From: Symbiodinium kawagutii
Taxonomy: Eukaryota > Sar > Dinophyceae > Suessiales > Symbiodiniaceae
Reading direction: 5' to 3'
Length of the DNA: 64,000 nucleotides
NCBI GenBank assembly: GCA_009767595.1
Contig: VSDK01011491.1
Location: forward strand, 1 to 64,000
Positions 36,472-51,400 of the stretch are shown one piece after another. The translations under genes were made by a program, and so were the position numbers. Position 1 is the first letter of the stretch; every line of letters starts with the position of its first letter. The notes beneath the pieces are model-generated. The model saw only the letters and a list, made by a program, of their open reading frames with translations. It did no database searches and was not told where the DNA came from.

Positions 36472-39400
36472 TGCTTTGTAGACTGATCTCTTGACATCAC
36501 CATCTTTCAGATTGACAGTCGGCAACAGCGATCCATACAATTCGAGATGTAAAGACAGATGCTGCATGATGCTGCCGTGTGAATCAATAGGGAGAGAAAC
36601 CACCACCACCAAAATCACCAACACAACCACAACCACAACGACAACCAGAAGCCAAAAACATAACACCTTTCTGGGCACTTCCATCACCAACTGATCTAGT
36701 ACTGAAACTCCAACTCCCCCCCGTTGCGGTGAACCACCGGCCTCGTTTCTGCAGGCCTTTTTGGCTGCGGAGATCGGGCCGGAAGCTGTGCAGGCGAAGG
36801 GGTAAAGGATAGATGGTCAAATGGCTATGGGTCAATATGCACTGCCCAATTATAAGGGAGAAGTTCACCAACAAAGCTATAGGGAAAACAATGGTTAATG
36901 ATAGGGGAACCAGAGGACAGGGTTTGACCCACAAGCAAATAGATAGATAAATAATAACATTTGTTTCTATAGACAATCTAGATACTAGAAACAAACAAAT
37001 TTGATAGTCAAATACATCTAGTATTACCTACATGTAGTTCAACCAGTTTATGTATTACACAAAAAGTAGATAAATAGAAAAATGACTATAGATCAATAGA
37101 TAAAGAGAAAACATATAATGTAGAAATGATGCATATCCCACATAACCGGGTTCTAATGAATCATGAGATTATCATTTGGCACAGGAAGAACTCTGGTGGA
37201 ACAGTTGGCAGTGTAGCTTGTCCATCCATAGTGGCAACTGTACCGCTGATGCATCATTGCTTTCTCAAACCTCTATGGAATGGCATCAATGTTTGAGAAA
37301 GCAATGATTTGGCATACCAATGTCCCGTTTAAAAACATTGATACCAGATCAATTACAGCTTTCGGCATGGCATCACACTGTCCCGTTGATTGAGAGCCCC
37401 ACAGGGTGGGTTGGGACTGGCCACAAGACCATTTGATCACCGGCTGGTTGACCAATCGATAGTGTCCCTCCCAAGGATTTGGATCTTCGATCTTCAGCAG
37501 TTGCCATTGTCAGTGCTTGTTGTAGGGTTCAGTATGGCAATGGCATCGCCGTGCCTCCAGAAGATCAGAATAGCATCGCCGCTGGTCGTCACCGGGTGTC
37601 CTGGTCTCAGCACGGTGGCACCCATTGCCAGGTGCTGAAACCCTACTACTCTGCCTTGATTGGGGTGGCTGACCTTGCCAGAACCACGGGAGGACAGCAT
37701 GTGGTTGGGCTGAGGAATGCCCTCCTGCCGGTGAGGCAATTGGACAATCATGAGCTTACTTGAGTGTCACTCATGTGTCACTCATGTTGTGGGTACAGCA
37801 GTGATAATGTTGAATGAACTGGTTAATAAGCGTTGAGATTCATCAATGACGGATAATAATGGTTGATCAGTGAGCTATGGAGTTCTATCATGTATATGTA
37901 ATGGTTCAATTTTCTTGGCTATGCGTGGCCTTGGGTGGGATCAGAAAGTACCCTTGGTCCAGCCGAGCCGAGATTGGATGATGTTTCTATCTTTGCCAAC
38001 CACATAACCAACTGGGATAGCATCTAACAACCAACTTGGTCTCGATGATTTTTGGTCGAAGGTGATAGCTACATCCATAAGTATCAAGGCCTTAGGTCCT
38101 CCAAGCATCGATAGCATCCGTTGTGAATCTCCCTGGGTATCACCTGTCGCACCGAAGCCACGATGAAACAAGGACAACAACTGAGATCGCTGCTGGGGTG
38201 CCCAAGGGAGCAGTGAAAGATGGTGGCCTCGCCATTTTCGCAGTTGGTCGATCGAAAGTCACAGTGGTTGGATGCGGTTGGATGCGGTTGGTTGGTACTG
38301 TAGATTTGTTGGTTGACTGGTGAAATGTGGCTGGATGTAAATGGTTGAGACTGGCACTTGGGATCACCACTTTGGCCTTGATGAATTGATGGTGAGTACT
38401 TTGGTTTGTCCACACTCCCGGGTGAAACGGTTAAAACGTAGCAATGGCTTTGCCCTGAATGATCAGCTTTGCTTGATGCTTGGTGACAACGTCCATGGTT
38501 GAGGGTTCATACGCAGGCGACCGGTGGATGTCTCAAGTTGAGGAAACGTCATCTTTCATTCACGGAAGATCTCAGTTTGAAACACGGTGAGGCATTCCAC
38601 AAAGCCTTGCCATTGGAAATGTGGACCTTCGGGGTCAGGAAGGCATCCTTCGCTTGAACCGGTCGCCAACAAGTTTTGTCTGCACAAGCGGTAGCAGGTG
38701 ATCGTCCGTGTTGGCGACAACAAATCACAGGCATCAAGCAGGCAAGACGGATATCCACTATACTTCCAGGGATCAGAAGAGGTCTGCTGCAGTAAAACCA
38801 ACATAGAATTGGGGACAAGAAATTTTGAGCCGCAGCACAACTCTGTCATGTCGTTGTGCAGAGCCTCGGAGATAAGCTCTCGACGCCTGCTTGCTAAAAT
38901 GGTTCAAATACTCAGTAGAGATGGTCAACAATCCTCAATCCTCGTGACATTACTAAAGCATTGGCAATCATTCGTCAAGCACTAGTCATCAACCATCAAA
39001 CAACCATCACGCTTAGTGACCATTAGTGACCCCATTGCAAGTAACCCCATTGGTAAGTCAGGACCATCAATGGTAGCCTCATAATGATACTACTTGACCA
39101 CAAGTAACTCATAAGTGACCATAGCCCATTTGCAGGTCATTTACCATGACCATAAACGACCATTAAGTAGTCATGAACCATAAATGACCATAGATGACCA
39201 AAACATGACCATAAAATGAGTCCATAGCCCATAAGAAACCTGATGCTTCATGACCATTCATCACCTCGTCGCTGTAGGATGCGATTGGTCCATGGGCTTG
39301 GCAACCCGAGGCTTCGACACTTGGGTTCTTTGGCGTGTAAGGTGGCAACTTTGGAGGATCCTGGTGAGTTGGGGACGAGGTGAATGAGTTGGTTGATGCT

Positions 39401-42400
39401 CGAGGATTTATGGCAACTAAATCAATGCTAATTTATTGTTGATGACTTTAGTTCATTAAGTGTTAGTGGTTGAGGATTTAATAAACATTAGTAGGTTGTC
39501 AGTTGGTGCACTAGTAAGTTGATGACTTGAGTTCATTGGTGAACAAGATGATTTCATGGTTCATTAGTTGATGACCTGAGTTCATTAGTGGTTAATGGTT
39601 GAACAATGGTCAACTTGTGGGTGATTCAGAATGGTTCAGAATGGTTCATGGGCAAGTAAGGTTGACATCGTGATTAATGAGCTGGTGTTAGATGCACGTC
39701 TCAAGGAACTGATCAACCAGGAGTCAAAAAACGCGAGGCGATCTGGGGTACCCGCTCAATACTTGGTATGATTCTTGTCAGTGGATGGGAGTTGCTGGTT
39801 TTGTCATGAAACTATGAAGGTGGTTGGGACCACCAGCAACCCCCAACAACATTCTGCAACTTCCATCTCTGGTTCCTTCACCGTGAGGGCAGTCTATCAG
39901 ACCACCATCATCCACCATCATCCACTTTTGGACCACTGAAACTGTGCACAACTTGGGATTATACGTCAGCACATGGCTACCGCATGCCAAGTGTGTTTCA
40001 CCGTTACCAACTCATCATTCACCTCGTATCAATTAACCACAAATGAACACCAATAGTTACATCATGAACCTATCAATAACCATGATTTCACAAGCAGTCA
40101 ACCATCTATTCTAAACATCACTCTATCACTAACCATCGCTTAAAGGACGACTTAACCTATCACCTAGGACAGTAAACCAACATTTAACTTATCCATTCAC
40201 CAGTCAGCTAATCATCCATTTACTTTGCCAGTCCTTCACCAACCATAGTTCACCAGCCTTTGTTAACCATCATCTAACCATGCATTCAACCATCATTTGA
40301 CCGCTCATTCAGCCATCATTCAACCATCATTTATCCATCATTGAACCATCATTGAACCATCATTGAACCATCATTTGACCACCATTCAACCATCATTTAA
40401 GCATCATCTAACCGTCATTGAACCATTCATTCACCCATCAATTCGCCATTTCTAGCCTTCTCACCTGGCTCGCAGGACATGGTGCAGCACTGGCGGCAAG
40501 TCGCCCAACAAGGGCAGACGCAGCTGGCAAAGGCGTGGGAAGCCGTTAAGACAACTTTTTTTGGGCTGGTATTACCATTGATTAGTGTTAAATGGTTGTA
40601 TTAATTAGTGATTAACAGTGATTTATAGCTGGTTGTGTCTAGCCATTGCTATTGGTTAATGATTGATTCATGGTAAGACCGGCTATAAATGGTTGTTTTT
40701 CGATTTTTGCCTTCGGCTATTTAAGGATTCTTTTTGGAAGATCACCATCTCGGGAAACCCCAGGGGAAAACCAAAAGAAAGCATGGAAAATCAGCATTTT
40801 CTGTCGGAAACCCTTGAGAAAGCAGCCATTATTTCTATGGGTTTCCATTTTCTCTGGAAAATCAGCATTTTCTATTAGCTATCAACATTTTCTCTTTCTA
40901 GTGGTACCCTTTAGCTATAGAAAACTTCCATTGCCAGGGGAGAGGCTACCAGTTTGGGCAACCAGCTGGCAGCTCGCAGGTGACTGCGCAGCTGGCTGCT
41001 TCGAGGTCGCCAGGGGATGGCTGGTTGATGGCGTGGCTTTGGATGGGTTTCTTCATGCAACAACCAACCAACCAACCAACCAACCAACCAACCAACCAAC
41101 CAACCAACCAGCCATGAACAAGAAACCATCCAAAAAACAGCAACCAACTGGGAAAACCATGAAAAAAACCATCCAAAATGGACGGAGAAGCATGAAACAA
41201 CCAACTAGTGGGTGGATAACCATTGGATCAATCTGATTTTTTTGACGTTTTTTTTCATGTTTAAGCACTGGTGTCTACTGGGAATTAGTCAATCAGTTTT
41301 TGCAATGGGTTTGTCGAAAGAAGCAACGTGGATGCAAAAGTCATATAGCATCACGAAGGATGAAACATCATTAATTTATGAAACAACGTTAACATTACTG
41401 ACCATCAATAGCCAAGGTAAATCATTGTTAAACCTGTGTAAACCAACATTATTAAGCATTACATATCTATGAATCACCAGTGCTATTATTTCTAGTAAAT
41501 TTTTAGCCATTAGTTCTGATAATAAACAATGTTCATCATCGATTGCCGTTACCAGTGTAACATTGCCAGCATCAATCCACTGAGCTGAGGCAGACTGCCG
41601 AGGCGGAGTAGGAGACCTCAGAGTGCGCAACAGCAAGTTGCGGATCATCGGAGAGTAGAAGTGACATGTTGAGTGACCGTTGTTGGTGGTTGATGCTTGG
41701 ATGTGGTGGTTTCTCAAAATTTGGGACCCCCCAAAATGGTTGGTTTAATACCAAACATGATTATGAATGGATGATTCGGGGGGTCCCCTATTTTGAGAAC
41801 CCCCCCATGTAGTTGATGATGGTAACCTCAACTAGATCATCTAGCTGATGGTCAACTCCTGAGATGTTGTAGTGGGAATGAGTGAACAGTGACGATGTTC
41901 TCTGACATAATGGGGATGAGTGAACAATTATTCCCTTAGTTCGACATGTTTTGAACACCAGACACAGTGGCAAAGTCCGGATTGGAAGTAGCATTTTGTG
42001 ATTTCTTGCAATGCTGCGGGTAGGTTTGAGCCCACAAAACACAAGGGGAACTCGTCATGGTTGATTTGTTTGGCGCCGATGATTAACCACCGTACTGTGC
42101 GGCGAGGACGGGGAAATGATCAAGAAGGGCATTTGGCGCAGGCAGCAAGATTTGTAACCAACAAAAAACATGAAAAAATAGTGTCCCATGTGGCAGACGT
42201 TGATGGCAGAAACAACCGAGGGTAGAGAGTCCGACCTCGAATGCACAATTTCTGCAGCAAATCATCCCTGATATTGTGGCGCCATCCAACCGTAGAGTTG
42301 TACAGCATGTATGAAAAATCTGCGAATGAACATGAACGAACTTCAAAGATCTTCGATATCTCGTTGTCGTCATTCCTGGGCAGGGGCGGGGCGGGGCCAA

Positions 42401-45400
42401 ACATCGATGCTGGAACAGCTGAGGCGCGCCCGGGCTGATTTGATGCAGGTGGGCCGCTGCCTGGGGAGGGTGCGATCGGCTGGTTTCCATTGAAAAAAAG
42501 ACAATGATTGTGGACCTTCATCGCCACCACAATCATTTCTATGTGGATGATGTCATACATCTGTATAGATAAATAGATCAATATAAACATAAACAAATAG
42601 ATAGATTAGGACAAATAATTCCATAGATAGATATTTGTTGCTATCGCCAGCATGTCAATCATTTGCAATGACAATCACGAGAGTAATCAGAACTTCAACT
42701 CACCAGTGGTCCATGGGAGATCCAGCTGTTAATGCGATGCGGGTTCAGCACTTCGAAGTGGTCGAAGTGGTGGTGTATTCATGTGGGTTTACCATGAACA
42801 GATAGGGAAGTTGCTATTTTCGGTGGATTGGAAAGCCAGCTCTGATTTCTCGCACTATTGATTAAACATCGTCATTGCCAAATATTATCAATGATAATCA
42901 AGGATCAATGACTGATGATTGACAAAAAAGTGATTGCTTTTATTGGCAATGTTCTCATTCTTGTTATCATCAAAATTGCAATCCAACTTCCATCACTGTT
43001 CCCAAGCATTATACATTCAAATTGAGTGGTTATTGATAATGTTCATGAACAGTGGTCATGAATAGTGGTTAAGCAGATCGGAAGGGCTGCATAATGCTTA
43101 TGATCAATTTGACTACCAAGCAATAATTGACTATCCATAATGGTTAGCTTGAAAGGGTTTGACCATAGTGAAAAATAGAAATGAACAATGCTTAGTCTGA
43201 GAAGAACTGACAATCGTGTTTATGGTTGATAGATAACGGTAAGTGGGATCTATATCGATCATTGTCAACAAATATGACTGACTCAAGAACTATTATCAAT
43301 CATTTATGAACTAAAGTTAACAACCATTATCAATGGCATCTATGACCACAATCATTAACAATGGTGATTCATGTCATTATTTTATCGATCAGTCATTTTC
43401 ACCAAGAAAGTCATCAACTACTATCATTCACCATTGCACCTTGCGGCTTTAGCCAGGCACAGCTGCTGACTGTGATGCAAGACCGAGAGGAGCGACCGAT
43501 GGTGATGGAGCGGACATGCGCAAGGGTCCATGAATGGTGATCTGAAAAACGGTCACCGAAGGGTCAACAAGATCACCAGGATCCTGAACAGTGATTAACA
43601 ATTTCCGGTCAATGGTGATCTTCAACAGGGGTGATGAACGGAAATGAATGGTCAACGAGGGGTTGATAGTGAATGGATAATTACCAGGACGGTTGATAAT
43701 GGATGATTCAACTGCTGGTTGATTGTCTTCAACTAGTGGTTGATAACGGATGGATCAGCTAGTGGTTGTTAGTGAATGATTCATGGTTGCTAATGGCTAT
43801 TCAATGGTTCATAGTGGTTAATCCTTGATTTTTTACAACGTAGTTAGTCCAGAGAGTGGCTAGTCATGGCTCTTAATGATTACAGTAGTTCGCTCTGGAT
43901 TCAATGGCAACTTGCACTGGATCGATGGCGAACTGGGGGGCCCGAGTGCCATGAATTGTGGGGGGTGTTCGCTGGTTGTTGGCGAACGTGTTAACGTGGA
44001 GACGTTCACTTGATGGAGGCGTGGTTCATCTCACGAGTTCTTGCCTCCTGGCAGCACCTCTTTTCGAAGAAGTCGCACAGGGAATGTGGGGCCATGAACA
44101 ACGGCATTGTCATTCCGGCCAGACTGCATGATGATTCAGTCTCAGTAGTTGAGATTAATGACACGGAACAACCCACAAGAGTGGGTGAGGATGGCAAGCT
44201 TGTTGATTGCACCTGGCCCTTGCTTGCATGAATCTTACTGCTGTGACCCACAGCATAGTATCATCAACCACGTCGCAAAGATCGCTTAATCAAAAATACA
44301 AAGTCACATACAATCATTAAACATTTTACTCTGGCTAACTTTACTAGTCGCATAGAGCCCCGTACTCAATGATCTCCTGCCGCATCGCCACAGGCTAACA
44401 AAGTGGTGGCCCATACCAATGCTCAGTGGTTGCAGGCACCGACTTTAATGGTTGGTGGGCAAAATGCACAGAAGATTGGAAGCACCTTGCAACCAGGGAA
44501 CTGTCAGTTTTCTTTGTTTTCCAAGTTTGTTGCAGGTTGCTGTTTTTTCGTGTTCGTCGCATCATCATGGTTCTTGTTGCCGTCATCGTGGTTGTTGTTG
44601 CCGTCCTTGTTGTTTTGGTTGTCATCGTTGATTGTTTGTTGCTTGTTGTGGCGGTTGCCATGGATTAGTCTACGGGCCAAGTAAGAGGACCCGCACATTG
44701 TTCGTAAATCTATCCACCCAAATGTTTGTAAATTTCTGATTAAATCTATCCACCTCATATTGTTAGTAGATCTCATGGTTTGTGATTACAGATGTCGATT
44801 TAGAAATGACTTCGAAATGGCTGGAAGATCCTCCAAATGATTTGGCGAATCATTGCCTGGCTGCGTGGCTTGTGGGTTTCTTGTAGCTTACCTGAGGTTG
44901 GGTCATGTGCAGATACCAATGTGCAGCAAGCAGCTGGATTGGAAGTCGAACATCCACTCCTGAAAAGGGGTGGAAGGGTAGATCCATAAGACCGGATGTA
45001 GGACGATTAGGAAGGCTTCCCCTGTCGGAGTGCTGTCAGGTTGATGATTTTGTGCAGTGGCGATGGGTGCGAGTCTGGATTTTCCCAAGATCTTTGATGT
45101 ATTTCTTGGTCATCTATCTTTGATCCAGATCGGGATGATCCAAGATCATCCATCATGGTTTCGAATATTTCTTCAAAGTCGGATCTCACAACTGATCACT
45201 GAATCAGCCCTCACAAACCATTGTAGATTATGTTCTAATCATACTTTGTTTTTGATGGTTTGAATCGTTAGTAACATTATAATTAAGGTATATAGGATAT
45301 ACCGGTTACTTAAAACCAGTTTTAGTTGTAAGTCATGATCATAGTCCGAGTCGTGTGTACCACTATCAGCTCTAAGGATTTGCTTCGAATCAGTTATGAT

Positions 45401-48400
45401 GATATAATCAGTTTGTTATCATTGTTGATTCTACCATAGTTCTAATCATTACAACTGACAATCCGGTCTGCTTAGAATCAACTATGAATTCTACCATAGT
45501 TCTACCATAGTTGGTTGGCCATCGTTATAACCATGAACAGTTAGAATCAACTATGATTAACAAACAATCACCAATCCAACAATAGTCTACCATAGGGTTC
45601 TCCACTCCCATCACTTGACACTCCAGTAGCCACCTGGGATGCCTCCTCCATGTCCTGGGTCTCCAACAATCTACCATTGGAATCGAATCTACCAGTTCGA
45701 ATCCATTGGTTCGGATGACCGACAGCCAGGTTCAAGCTCAGAAGGCCGAAGCGGAACTCAGGACGCGGAAGCTGGGGGAGGGGTGACCGGGGGGTGACCT
45801 AGGGTCAACATAGGGGTTATATTGGGGTTATATATCTAGGGGTAACATAGGGTCAACATGGGGTTTATATATGTTTATATAGGGGTTACCTAGAAGGTAT
45901 ATAGAGGTTATATAGGAAATTTGACATATACACTAGAGATTCTCTGGGAAAATTCATTTTCATAGGCATTTTTGACTTGTGGAAATTCATTTGACACTCT
46001 CTTGGAAACCGGGTGGTGTGAAGGAGTTATGTTGAGCCGAATGTTTGCGGTCTTCTGATCATGTATTTCACTGTTCATGATTATTTATTGGCTGTTTGCA
46101 ATGATTATGATTCTTAATGGGTCTTCACCATCGCCAGCAATTTATGAGTTGATGCAAAAAAGTCAAAGACCTTTAACTTCTCATCAAGCGATTGAACCCG
46201 TGGTGAATTCTTTTACACAGACACAAATCAATGCATTTTTTCTCAGAATATCACATGTAAAGATGATAGATTCGTAGATCGATAGCTGGATGACAGACAG
46301 ATATATCATATCTGCAAGCCTTAAACAGTTGGGGTGGGGTTTGGCGACCCTCCAGGAGAAGCCGTGGTGAGGCAGAAATGGGGCAGCTGTGCGATGGTTG
46401 ATGGTTGATATACTAAGAAACCAATAAGAAGGTTATCAATTGATAAGTGATTGATAATTGGTTGATAGTGGTTGATATTGGAAACCATGGTTGATGATAT
46501 CAAGAAACCATCAATATGTTGATAGTGGAGTTAACATCATACGAAATTATATAGCAAAAAGTTGTGGTTGAAACACATACATAGTTATATTCCAAAAATA
46601 TGGTAACACCAATCAAATCAATAGTCAAACAAATAACCATTGAGAAGAAAACAACAAGCAGGTATTTTCTAGTGATGGCAAATGGTAGATTCGTTAAGAA
46701 TAACAACAAATTTATGGTTGACACTTTATAAAGACACATTTAGTTAAACAAATGATTTCCGATTTTTGTTTCCGTACAGCAGAAGATCCGGCTGTTAATA
46801 AAAAACACCAATTTTGTAAACGGGAAATCACCAACTCTTCATGGTAAAATTGGGGGTGGTTTAATCGAATCGATCTGCAATCATGGGATCATCATGGCCA
46901 CCACGCGACGAGCTCTCAGAGATCAAGGTCGGCCCAATCGATGCCCCGCTGGTGGAGACACCCAAACGATGCCGTGGACTCACTGGAATAGTTCAGGTTT
47001 CCGGCATCGGTGCGAGCAGTAACTGCTGATGATGTGTTTGTTTGACATGCTGGTGTTCAAGCAACGTTTGGTTGCTGCTTGTATCATTCGACACGAAGGC
47101 TTTGGGATCTCGAGCTGATCGTATCTTCCTCTTTTTCCGTGGTATTTGTTAAACAATGTAATGATACATAATGTGTATTTATGTATGCATACGCATTCAG
47201 TTATGTATGTATATGAATACATACGTATATACATGTACATATCAGTGATGCATCAGGTGAATATCGACTTATATAGGTGTATCATGTATAGCATGTGATA
47301 TATGATTAACAATATCATAAACATACGTTATACACCCGTTATCAACAGTATCATTCTAAGCCTTGTGTGGTTATCTTCTCACTGTCGTCATTTCCGTTAC
47401 CCTATAACCACCATTCTAACAATCAGATTCGAAACTATTTCTGTGACCATCAAGATCTAATAATCGGCAGTCATCATTTCTTGATGACTATCATTATCTG
47501 TGTAACCTTACAAGAAATTTCATGGCAGAAATCATGATTGTTCATTTGAATTAAAACCCATTTTAAGTGCATTTCAGTTGCATTTGAAAAACCCATTTTA
47601 AAACATGGTCTGCATTGAGAGTGCATTCGAAGCGAGTTCAATGTGTTGTCTTTTTATTCATTTATTCATTTATTTATCCACTTATGTATATTTATCATTA
47701 AATTTATCTATCCAAGCTTATGTGTTATGTGCGCTAGGTCTGTCTGTCTGCCCGTCCATTTGTATGCATGTGCAGCTAAACACCCAGTCAAGCTTAATGA
47801 AAACTCTCGAAGTATGTATGTATGTATGTATGTATGTATGTATGTATGTATGTATGTATGGATGGATGGATGGATGGATGGATGGATGGATGGATGGATG
47901 TAGGTATGTATGTACGTATGTACGTACGTACGTACGGACGGACGGATGGATGGATGGGACGAAATATGGGTTTTGGAAATGCGCTAAAAATGCAGTCGAA
48001 AAAAAGTATGAAGTATGCAAAAAAAATGCAAAAATATGGGTTTGGGAAATGCAATAAAAATGCAATAAAAATGCAAAAGCAATGATTTTTTTCGCGGAAA
48101 ACCATTTTTTCCACCAAACATCAAAAATTTAGAGGAAAAGTTTGTCGTTCACTCGGCTTTCTCCTTGACCAACTTGGCACATCGCCGTTGTATGTTCCGT
48201 GATCATGGAAATGCCATACAACCCACCGCATCAGGGCACTTGCTCTTTGGAGGCACCCGAGGAATTTCATACTCCCACCATGGCACTGCAATCAGACGAG
48301 ATAAACGAGTTCGCTCTTTACCCGGGAGCCATGGGACTGGTGGCAGAGATCATCGGGGTGCACTCGAAATGGATGACAGGAGTCAAGGAAGACACGTGTC

Positions 48401-51400
48401 ATGGTCTGGCGCATGAAAGCATACGCTTTGATCACCGACGCTCCCTGAGCAGAATCATTCAGCGACCTGGTGAATTTTGCCAGAGGGATCTACGGGAATC
48501 AGGGAGCGACAGAGTCAGCCATGGCGCAGAGGATCGTCCGCCAGGGAATTTCGTTCCTCCCCCGGGGTTGGCCGCTGAAGCGCGGAGTTCAACTTGCTGC
48601 CCCAAGCAGAGATGATGTGCCCAGCGTTGCTTGCACTTCCGATCCGAGAGCAGATGTACGACTTCATCTCAGTGCAGATTCAGACAGCACAAACTTTGGC
48701 GAATCATCGAGCGGCGCTGCCACGGAACCTCAGACTCGGGACGGTGTCAATGGCCTCCTACTTGAACACAGCTACAAGGAATCCGCTTCGTGCCTGTTGT
48801 TGCCGAGCCCCTGCGCTACGCCGTGGCAGCCACAACTTGCACCAGGTCTGTGGCTGCCTCCAGTTCTCCCTTTCCAATAGTCACTTTTAGTTCCCTTTGA
48901 AGTTCATGTCTGCTTTGGTCTTTGGGCATAGACGGAGGGACGGCTGGAAGTAGTTTGACGATCTTCACTGCTGCCCTCCGCAGCGAGCTGCTGCAAGAAT
49001 TGTCACTTGTTTTCGCAGCCACCGAGCCCGCGCTGTCTTGCGACGCCAGGCTGAGATGAATGCCTAACTGACATAGCGCTCCCCTCCTGAGCCGGCCTTT
49101 TCCTATGACTGCCGCCTTGTTACCATGTGGTATTTGGCGTGCTTTTGGTCATGTATTTTTTTTCTAAGCGGCAGCGGTTTTTTGACGGGGCATGCCAGCA
49201 GCGCTGCTCCGCGTTTCCCTTGCCTGGTTTTCCTGAGCCTCCCACAGGTTCCCCCAGTGTATTTCAACCGCTGTTGGGCCGATGGGAGTTCTTACGTTCT
49301 TCGAACAATTTCACCCCTGCCTTGAATACCTTGGATGGGGCTTTCTCCGCGGACCTTAGATGATTCATGTATTGCAGGAAAAAATTAAAACGCAACAAAA
49401 CGCACTAGCAATGCAAAAAATGGTTTTTCCGAGGAAAACCCATTTTTTCCACCAAACATTGACCAAAAAACAGGAAATGCATTCAAAATGCATTAAAGAT
49501 GCATGAAAAATGCAATAGAAATAGGTTTTTTCGCTTTCAACATCTTCAATTTTGAGCCCAAAAAATGGGTTTTCCTCGAAAAGACTTATTCTTTCGCATT
49601 TTTATTGCATTTTTGGCATTTTGAATGCATGTGCTCTAAATTTTTGATGTTTGGTGGAAAAAATGGTTTTCCTCGAAAAAAACCATTACTTTTGCATTTT
49701 TATTGCTTTTTTCGCATTTCCCAAACCCATATTTTTTTGCATTTTTTTGTAATTTTTTTCCGACTGCATTTTTAGTGCATTTCCAGAACCCATATTTTTT
49801 GTTTTTTTCTTCGCATAGTTTTTTTCGATTGCGCTTTTCTACACTTCCATAGCCCATATTTTTTGCATTTGCTTCGCATAGTTTTTTCGATTGCATTTTT
49901 CCCCATTTCCAAAACCCATATTTCTTCCAATCCATCCATCCATCCATCCATCCATACATCCACACATCCATACATCCATACATCCTTACATCCATACATC
50001 CATGCATCCATACATCCATACATCCATACAGCCATACAGCCACACATCCATCCATCCATCCATCCATCCATACATACATCCATACATCCATACATCCATA
50101 CATCCATACATCCATACATCCATACATCCATACATCTAACATCCATGCATCCATACATCCATACATCCATACAGCCATACAGCCACACATCCATACATCC
50201 ATCAATCCATCCATCCATCCATCCATACATACATACATACATACATACATACATGCATACATACATACATTAGCGAATGTTTTAATTTCGATAAAAGATT
50301 GAGGAATGCAATCGAAACGCGCTCTAAATATTTTGAGAATTTGGAATGCAGTTTGAATTGGTTTTGGAAATTCAATTAAAATGCGAAAAAACGGGAAACA
50401 ACACAATCAAGTCTTTTGAGTTGTGCCAGGAAATTGCTCTTGTAAATCTAACCATTAGTTTATACTATCCACCACTGGTTAGAGAGCGAGAACGATAGTA
50501 CCATCACAGTAAAGTACCATTAATAGCCCACCATTAGCTGATACAACCCACCATTACCATTATTGTTTTTCATGACTATCATTGTCAAACCATTCGTCAT
50601 AAACTTTGCTGAATTACTAGCATTACCATTACTAGTCACTAGCATTACCATTACTAGTTGTCAATGCTAGTAAGTAACCATTAGTACCATCATTAGGAAC
50701 TAGCAATGGTTGGTAACCATTACTAAATATTAGTAACCTTTACCATTAGTAACTAACGATTAGTACCACCATTAGTACCACCATTAGTACTACCATTAGT
50801 ACTACCATTAGTATTAGTAACCATTAGTACCACCATTAGTACCATTACCGCGACGCATCCACACCGGTCATCATCTTCAGCGGAACAGCAGCAGGTCGCG
50901 GCATTGCAGGAAGAGATCCGGCGCCTGCGAGTGGAGTTTGAGGCGGAGCAGCAAAAATGCTGCGGTGGTTAGTAATACCGCTGTTGCTAACGAACAAACT
51001 GAATCTCTAACTAACTAATTATAGGTAACTAACTAACTAATTGTGACCAACCAACTAACTAACTAACTAACTAATTATGACCAACTAACTAAGTAACTAA
51101 TTATGACTAACTAAGTAACTAAGTAACTAACTAACTAACTAACTAACTGACTAACTAATTATAAGTAATATGAAACATACTGCTACTTACTATTGTATCA
51201 ACACTACTGTAATTATGGTTGTTAATAGTATGTTGAACTACAATAATAATAGTTGCAGTAGTGTAAGAATGATTCATGAAATGGTTAGTTCAATTTCTTT
51301 GATCAAATTTTGCTGATAGCCGTTGTGATGATTGCCATTCAAATGGCCTGTCTATGAAACCACCTCATTTCTGCATACCATTTATGGATAACGGATGGAT

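Larger units (their letters stand above)
47545..50400. mobile_element. Fold-back element with long inverted arms
   Basis: Left arm about 47545-48145, right arm about 49627-50400, inverted. Matching from the inside out: GGAAAACCATTTTTTCCACC plus AAACATCAAAAATTTAGAG; AAATATGGGTTTGGGAAATG; ATATGGGTTTTGGAAATG with AAAATGCARTCGAAAAAA; then (GATG)n and (GTAT)n arrays; then GCATTC-rich sequence. The right arm repeats the ATATGGGTT unit three to four times. The centre (48150-49370) is GC-rich and gene-like. A smaller inverted copy of the GAGGAAAACCCATTTTTTCC block sits at about 49378-49590. No transposase seen. Confidence 0.75.

Noticed and set aside
42083..42596. Minus-strand 135- and 158-codon frames
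   Set aside because: They overlap the plus-strand coiled-coil exon at 42384-42448, which has better splice sites and phase; most likely shadow frames.
49636..50406. 256-codon Tyr/Met/Cys/Gly/Trp-rich frame
   Set aside because: Runs through the (CATA)n/(CATC)n array and the arm of the fold-back element; composition is that of the repeat.
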